From Deltaproteobacteria bacterium (GTDB lineage: Bacteria > Desulfobacterota > Desulfobacteria > Desulfobacterales > JAUVKB01): a stretch of 8,250 bases of DNA. The notes under the pieces were generated by a model. The model was given only the letters and a program-made list of their open reading frames with translations. It searched no databases and was not told the origin of the DNA. The stretch spans positions 1 through 8,250 of the forward strand of contig JAUVKB010000098.1 in NCBI GenBank assembly GCA_030596405.1. Direction: 5' to 3'. The translations under genes were made by a program, and so were the position numbers. Below, piece by piece: positions 5,624-8,250 of this stretch; position 1 is the first letter of the stretch; each line of letters starts with the position of its first letter.

Positions 5624-6331
5624 ATGGATCTATTTGAAAAAGCAGCTCTTTTAGATCGGATTTATAAAATTTATGATGAATTTTCCGGCAATCTGGATGT
5701 CGCCTGCAAAAAACATTGTGCGCACTGCTGCACCTGCAACGTGACCATGACAACCCTTGAAGGTTACAAGATAGTCGAATATATAATGCGGAGTGAGCAT
5801 TGCGATTTAAACAACAGATTAAACAACGGATTAAACAACAGGTTAAAACAAAATTTATCGAAGAAAAGGTTTCAACCCCAAATTACCACAAACCGGCTTG
5901 CAGAGCTTTTTGCCCTGGGAATGGATGTTCCCGATGAGGATAATAATTTTTTATGGGGTAATTGCCCGTTGTTGACGGATGATGAATGTCCTGTCTATCC
6001 GGTAAGGCCGTTTGGGTGCAGGTGTTTTTTTTCAAAACAGGACTGCCGGGAGCAGGGTTCCGCTGACGTTGATCCATTTGTTATTACAGTGAACAACGTA
6101 TTTTTACAATATATCGAACATATCGATTCACACGGTTATTCAGGCAATTTAACCGATATTTTACTCTTTTTGGAACCGAAAAATATTCGTCAGGCGTATA
6201 GAACAAATACTATAAAGAATCCTGATAATAGCCTTGTTTCCAATTCAATGATAAAGTTTCTCCTTATACCTCCTGAAGACAGAAATAGAATTGTACCGAT
6301 TCTTGAAAAGCTCGGGAGCATAAAGGTGTAA
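5624..6331 (+). CDS. YkgJ-family cysteine-cluster protein
   Basis: The 235-aa protein has the YkgJ (CxxxCxxCC) signature: C28-x3-C32-x2-C35-C36 plus C38, then C114-P-x6-C122-P-x2-YPVRPFGC132-R-C134 and C141. The family is thought to bind iron-sulfur clusters or zinc and has no settled biochemical role; it is common in anaerobes. No signal peptide or membrane segment is visible. Between the two clusters, residues 62-77 are a low-complexity LNNR/LNNG/LNNR/LKQN stretch coded by 12-base tandem repeats. The C-terminal half (about 145-235) has no motif I know. A modest AGG lies 7 bases before the ATG at 5624, and a candidate promoter with a leader inverted repeat lies upstream. It appears to be a single-gene unit, converging on the metallo-hydrolase gene with 18 bases between stops and no visible terminator. 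Family is confident; role unknown. Confidence 0.9.
   Translation: MDLFEKAALLDRIYKIYDEFSGNLDVACKKHCAHCCTCNVTMTTLEGYKIVEYIMRSEHCDLNNRLNNGLNNRLKQNLSKKRFQPQITTNRLAELFALGMDVPDEDNNFLWGNCPLLTDDECPVYPVRPFGCRCFFSKQDCREQGSADVDPFVITVNNVFLQYIEHIDSHGYSGNLTDILLFLEPKNIRQAYRTNTIKNPDNSLVSNSMIKFLLIPPEDRNRIVPILEKLGSIKV
5807..5842 (+). repeat. 12-base in-frame tandem repeat in the YkgJ-type gene
   Basis: TTAAACAACAGA, TTAAACAACGGA and TTAAACAACAGG lie head to tail at 5807-5818, 5819-5830 and 5831-5842, followed by a decayed TTAAAACAAAAT. Each unit codes four residues (LNNR or LNNG), so copy-number change would lengthen or shorten the linker between the two cysteine clusters without breaking the frame. Confidence 0.93.
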
Positions 6332-6349
6332 AGCAGAATTTTTCCCTTT

Positions 6350-6988
6350 TTATAGGAGCTCGATAACCTTGCCTGCGCCTCCTTCAATATATTTATCAGG
6401 ATAAAGATCTTTTATCTGTTGTATAAATTGAGTGCAATGTGTCGGACAAACAGACTGAATCCCTTCAATTAAACCAAATTCATTGAATCCATGCAGACCT
6501 CCTATCAGGGCGTTTACTTTGCCGTTCCTGGAAGCCTCTTTAAGAATATTACGGACGCCCGGATGAGAACATCCGACGATTAAAACCAAACGGCTATCCT
6601 GTTTGATTATAAGGGATTGCTCAATGTTACTGATTTCACCCGTTGAAAAAATATTTTTGTGAATAATGAGCGGAGCATCAACCTTTATCACTTCATTTGC
6701 TCCTTCAGGCTCCGGGCAGGAGGAAGGGATATAAACCCTTACCGGGTTGATGGCAAGAAAATCGGATAGTCCCCCTATGTGATCCCAGTGGGCGTGTGAG
6801 ATAAAAACTTCATCAACCGCCATAGGATCAATCCCCAGTTTTTTCATATTATCAAGCAGAATATGCCCTTTAGCGCCGGTGTCAAAAAGAATGTTTTTAC
6901 CGTCTGCCTCTATCAGGCAAGAAAATCCCCAGTCAGCTATAAGATCGTTGTCCCATGCCACGTTGTCATATATTATGGTAATTTTCAT
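6350..6988 (-). CDS. metallo-beta-lactamase fold hydrolase, COG1237 (dihydropterin synthase-like) type
   Basis: The 212-aa protein opens with strand MKITIIYDN and LFDTGAKGH (34-42), then the metal motif SHAHWDH at 64-70 (H65, H67, D69, H70), GCSHPG at 139-144 (H142), GGLHGF at 163-168 (H166) and CPTHCT at 181-186. The GCSHPG, GGLHG and THCT set is typical of COG1237, which includes the archaeal enzyme named 7,8-dihydropterin-6-methyl-4-(beta-D-ribofuranosyl)-aminobenzene-5'-phosphate synthase. Most bacterial members have no proven substrate, so only a metal-dependent cytoplasmic hydrolase role is claimed. It is somewhat shorter than many members (about 250 aa) but no ligand appears missing. 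GAGG lies 9 bases before the ATG at 6988. It follows the amidohydrolase in the same direction after 82 bases containing a 14-base tandem repeat, so the two probably form one unit. Confidence 0.9.
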   Translation of the reverse strand: MKITIIYDNVAWDNDLIADWGFSCLIEADGKNILFDTGAKGHILLDNMKKLGIDPMAVDEVFISHAHWDHIGGLSDFLAINPVRVYIPSSCPEPEGANEVIKVDAPLIIHKNIFSTGEISNIEQSLIIKQDSRLVLIVGCSHPGVRNILKEASRNGKVNALIGGLHGFNEFGLIEGIQSVCPTHCTQFIQQIKDLYPDKYIEGGAGKVIELL

Positions 6989-7014
6989 CTTGTAACGCCT
7001 CTATTTTTTACCAG

Positions 7015-7070
7015 ACAGTCAAAACCAAATAGTTCAAACCGGAGAGTTAAAATCAAAGAGTTAAAATCAA
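7015..7070. repeat. four degenerate copies of a 14-base tandem repeat
   Basis: Units at 7015-7028, 7029-7042, 7043-7056 and 7057-7070 run ACAGTCAAAACCAA, ATAGTTCAAACCGG, AGAGTTAAAATCAA and AGAGTTAAAATCAA. The last two are identical and abut the amidohydrolase stop. The array fills most of the 82-base gap before the metallo-hydrolase gene, ending 26 bases above its start, so it would lie in the intercistronic RNA or act as operator DNA for an internal promoter. Confidence 0.88.
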
Positions 7071-7910
7071 TTAGATGCCAAGCAGTTTTGCAGCGCTTAA
7101 ACCGCAGATGTTTTTGATATCCTCTTGTGACAAGCCCGATTTTTCCATCTCCTTGAAATATCTTTCAGGCTTTATCAGTGGAAAATCACTGCCGAACAAT
7201 ATTTTATCAGGCCCGATAATCTCTTTTGCGTACCTGTATATCTCTGCATCATATAGAAAAGGAGAGGCCGCAGTATCGAAATATACATTTTTAAGGCTCT
7301 CTTTTACACCCTTTTTCATAAGATTGAAAAAAAATATCCCGCCGCCCCAATGGGCAAGAACGATTTTGTTTTCCGGAAATTTTTTTACCAGCATGTCGAT
7401 CTGTCCCAGGGTGATGGGCGTTTTACCGGGATACATGTGTCCTACGGGCTCGTTGGTATGGATCAAAACAGGACATTGTTTGTCAAGACAGATATCCATT
7501 AGCGGCTCAAGTTTATTTAAGGATGCCTCGTCAATACCGGATTCATAAAATGCGAGTTCACCGATGCCTGAAAGCCCGCTTTCAAGACACCGCAAGGCTT
7601 CCGGTGCCGCTTCTTTGCTGAATGCATCAAAACAGCAAAAACCGACAAGACGCTTCGGATATCTATTTACCGCCTCTAAAATATAGTCGTTTTCTTTTTT
7701 AAAAGTGTCTGAATTTTTCCAGGGGAAACAAAAAATTACCGACATATCAACGTGTTGATCGTCCATTGAAGTGACAATATCTTTTGCGCCGACAAGTTTT
7801 GATTTGGGCTGACTGTACAACAGCTTAAAAGCCGCCTCGGACGGGAAATACTTTTCCCTGTTTTCACGGACCGATTTAGAGAAAATATGTGTATGAAAAT
7901 CGATGATCAT
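7071..7910 (-). CDS. amidohydrolase-2 family TIM-barrel protein (COG2159)
   Basis: The 279-aa protein carries the amidohydrolase-2 (ACMSD-like) metal-site pattern: DFHTHIF at 4-10 (H6, H8), GELAF at 117-121, LIHTNEP at 149-155 (H151), VLAHWGGG at 184-191 (H187) and LFGSDFPL at 238-245 (D242). Such proteins are cytoplasmic metal-dependent hydrolases or decarboxylases of carboxylated or cyclic substrates; the substrate cannot be told from sequence alone. The length is normal for the short members. GGGAGG lies 10 bases before the ATG at 7910, and a second G-rich TAGGG touches the start codon. A good divergent promoter is upstream. The metallo-beta-lactamase hydrolase follows in the same direction, and pairing two hydrolases hints at a shared small-molecule pathway, which is inference. 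Family is firm. Confidence 0.93.
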   Translation of the reverse strand: MIIDFHTHIFSKSVRENREKYFPSEAAFKLLYSQPKSKLVGAKDIVTSMDDQHVDMSVIFCFPWKNSDTFKKENDYILEAVNRYPKRLVGFCCFDAFSKEAAPEALRCLESGLSGIGELAFYESGIDEASLNKLEPLMDICLDKQCPVLIHTNEPVGHMYPGKTPITLGQIDMLVKKFPENKIVLAHWGGGIFFFNLMKKGVKESLKNVYFDTAASPFLYDAEIYRYAKEIIGPDKILFGSDFPLIKPERYFKEMEKSGLSQEDIKNICGLSAAKLLGI

Positions 7911-7979
7911 CCCTATTATGCCTCCCTGGTAATGATTTCAGACAGATAACGGGTATTCATGGCTGGAAAAAGCGTTTTC

Positions 7980-8008
7980 TTGACTATGCTGGTAATTTTA
8001 TATATAAT
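7980..8008 (+). promoter_or_regulatory. strong sigma70-type promoter for the pyruvate-kinase-C-like gene
   Basis: TTGACT at 7980-7985 (5 of 6) and a perfect TATAAT at 8003-8008 are separated by exactly 17 bases. The start point would be near 8015, leaving a leader of about 37 bases with AGGGGG at 8041-8046. It is the best promoter in the window and implies high basal expression of the right-edge gene. Confidence 0.75.
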
Positions 8009-8025
8009 ATATTTAATTTTTTCAA
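7997..8025 (-). promoter_or_regulatory. divergent sigma70-type promoter for amidohydrolase and metallo-hydrolase genes
   Basis: On the minus strand TTGAAA (8025-8020) and TATAAA (8002-7997) are 17 bases apart, with 5 of 6 matches in the -10 and 4 of 6 in the -35. The predicted start near 7989 gives a leader of about 79 bases. The element overlaps the plus-strand promoter, so RNA polymerase probably cannot occupy both at once. Confidence 0.55.
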
Positions 8026-8051
8026 CTAAATATATTTTACAGGGGGTTATT

Positions 8052-8250
8052 ATGCATTTTGAAAAAGCTGGTAAAATCAATACTGAACAAACTTTAAAAC
8101 TCGCTTGTGAACGCGCAAAAGCTCTGGGAATAAACGAGGTGGTGCTCGCTTCTACAAAAGGTGATACCGCCTATAAGGCGCTGGAGATTTTCAGCGGATT
8201 TAAGATTGCCGCCGTAACTTACCATAATGGCGCTAAAGAACCTTTTAAAA
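8052..8250 (+). CDS. pyruvate kinase C-terminal-domain-like protein, N-terminal part (cut by window edge)
   Basis: ATG at 8052 opens 66 codons that run off the right edge (MHFEKAGKIN to GAKEPFK). The segment TEQTLKLACERAKALGI (11-27), then VVLASTKGDTAYKALE (30-45) and AAVTYHNGAKEP (53-64), resembles the stand-alone proteins related to the pyruvate kinase alpha/beta C-terminal domain (COG1751). These lack the catalytic barrel of pyruvate kinase and have no established function; a small-molecule-binding role is a common guess. The start is supported by AGGGGG 5 bases upstream and by the strong promoter at 7980-8008. It is transcribed away from the amidohydrolase gene from overlapping divergent promoters, so the two units may be regulated against each other. 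Family is likely but only the N-terminal third or so is visible. Confidence 0.8.
   Translation, partial: MHFEKAGKINTEQTLKLACERAKALGINEVVLASTKGDTAYKALEIFSGFKIAAVTYHNGAKEPFK

Noticed and set aside
6332..6349. Bidirectional terminator between the convergent YkgJ-type and metallo-hydrolase genes.
   Set aside because: There are T-rich bases but no inverted repeat in or next to the 18-base gap.
7075..7548. Plus-strand open frame of 157 codons opposite the amidohydrolase.
   Set aside because: It is the antisense shadow of a gene with all amidohydrolase metal motifs and shows no protein-like motif of its own.

Overview
The window looks like chromosomal DNA from an AT-leaning anaerobic bacterium, most likely a Desulfobacterota (Desulfobacterales-type) sulfate reducer. 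This is inference from the gene mix: a YkgJ cysteine-cluster protein, a COG1237 metallo-hydrolase, a COG2159 amidohydrolase, a pyruvate-kinase-C-terminal-like protein and acyl-CoA enzymes. No single gene proves the taxonomy. I see no rRNA, tRNA, CRISPR, transposase or phage gene.

Left block (1-5382, all minus strand). In transcription order it reads: a crotonase-family acyl-CoA enzyme (5382-4579), an unrecognised 141-aa protein (4509-4084), RecJ single-strand exonuclease (4077-2362), a 161-base gap with a candidate promoter, an unrecognised 140-aa protein (2200-1778), an RNase Z-type metallo-beta-lactamase protein (1778-765, start overlapping the previous stop as TAATG), and the N-terminal part of an AMP-forming acyl-CoA synthetase (731 to beyond the left edge). 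DNA repair, tRNA 3' processing and acyl-CoA metabolism are thus interleaved. Short gaps suggest two transcription units, one starting above the crotonase and one above the 140-aa gene.

Middle (5383-6331). A 241-base divergent region holds a three-copy 13-base tandem repeat, an ATAG tract, a candidate promoter on each strand and a leader inverted repeat. It is followed by the only complete plus-strand gene, a YkgJ-type cysteine-cluster protein that carries its own in-frame 12-base tandem repeat.

Right block (6350-8250). A minus-strand pair, amidohydrolase (7910-7071) then metallo-beta-lactamase hydrolase (6988-6350), is separated by a gap with four degenerate copies of a 14-base repeat. The pair converges on the YkgJ gene with 18 bases between stops. 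A compact AT-rich region (7911-8051) holds two well-formed, overlapping, divergent sigma70-type promoters. The plus one drives the start of a pyruvate-kinase-C-terminal-like gene that runs off the right edge.

Most of the window is ordinary housekeeping and metabolism, and I did not find a convincing new multi-gene system. The observations most worth following are: a crotonase lacking both canonical catalytic glutamates; a 16-base, frame-changing tandem duplication inside the RNase Z-like gene; three separate short tandem arrays that share a GTTAAA-like core; and nine-base homopolymers early in two genes.
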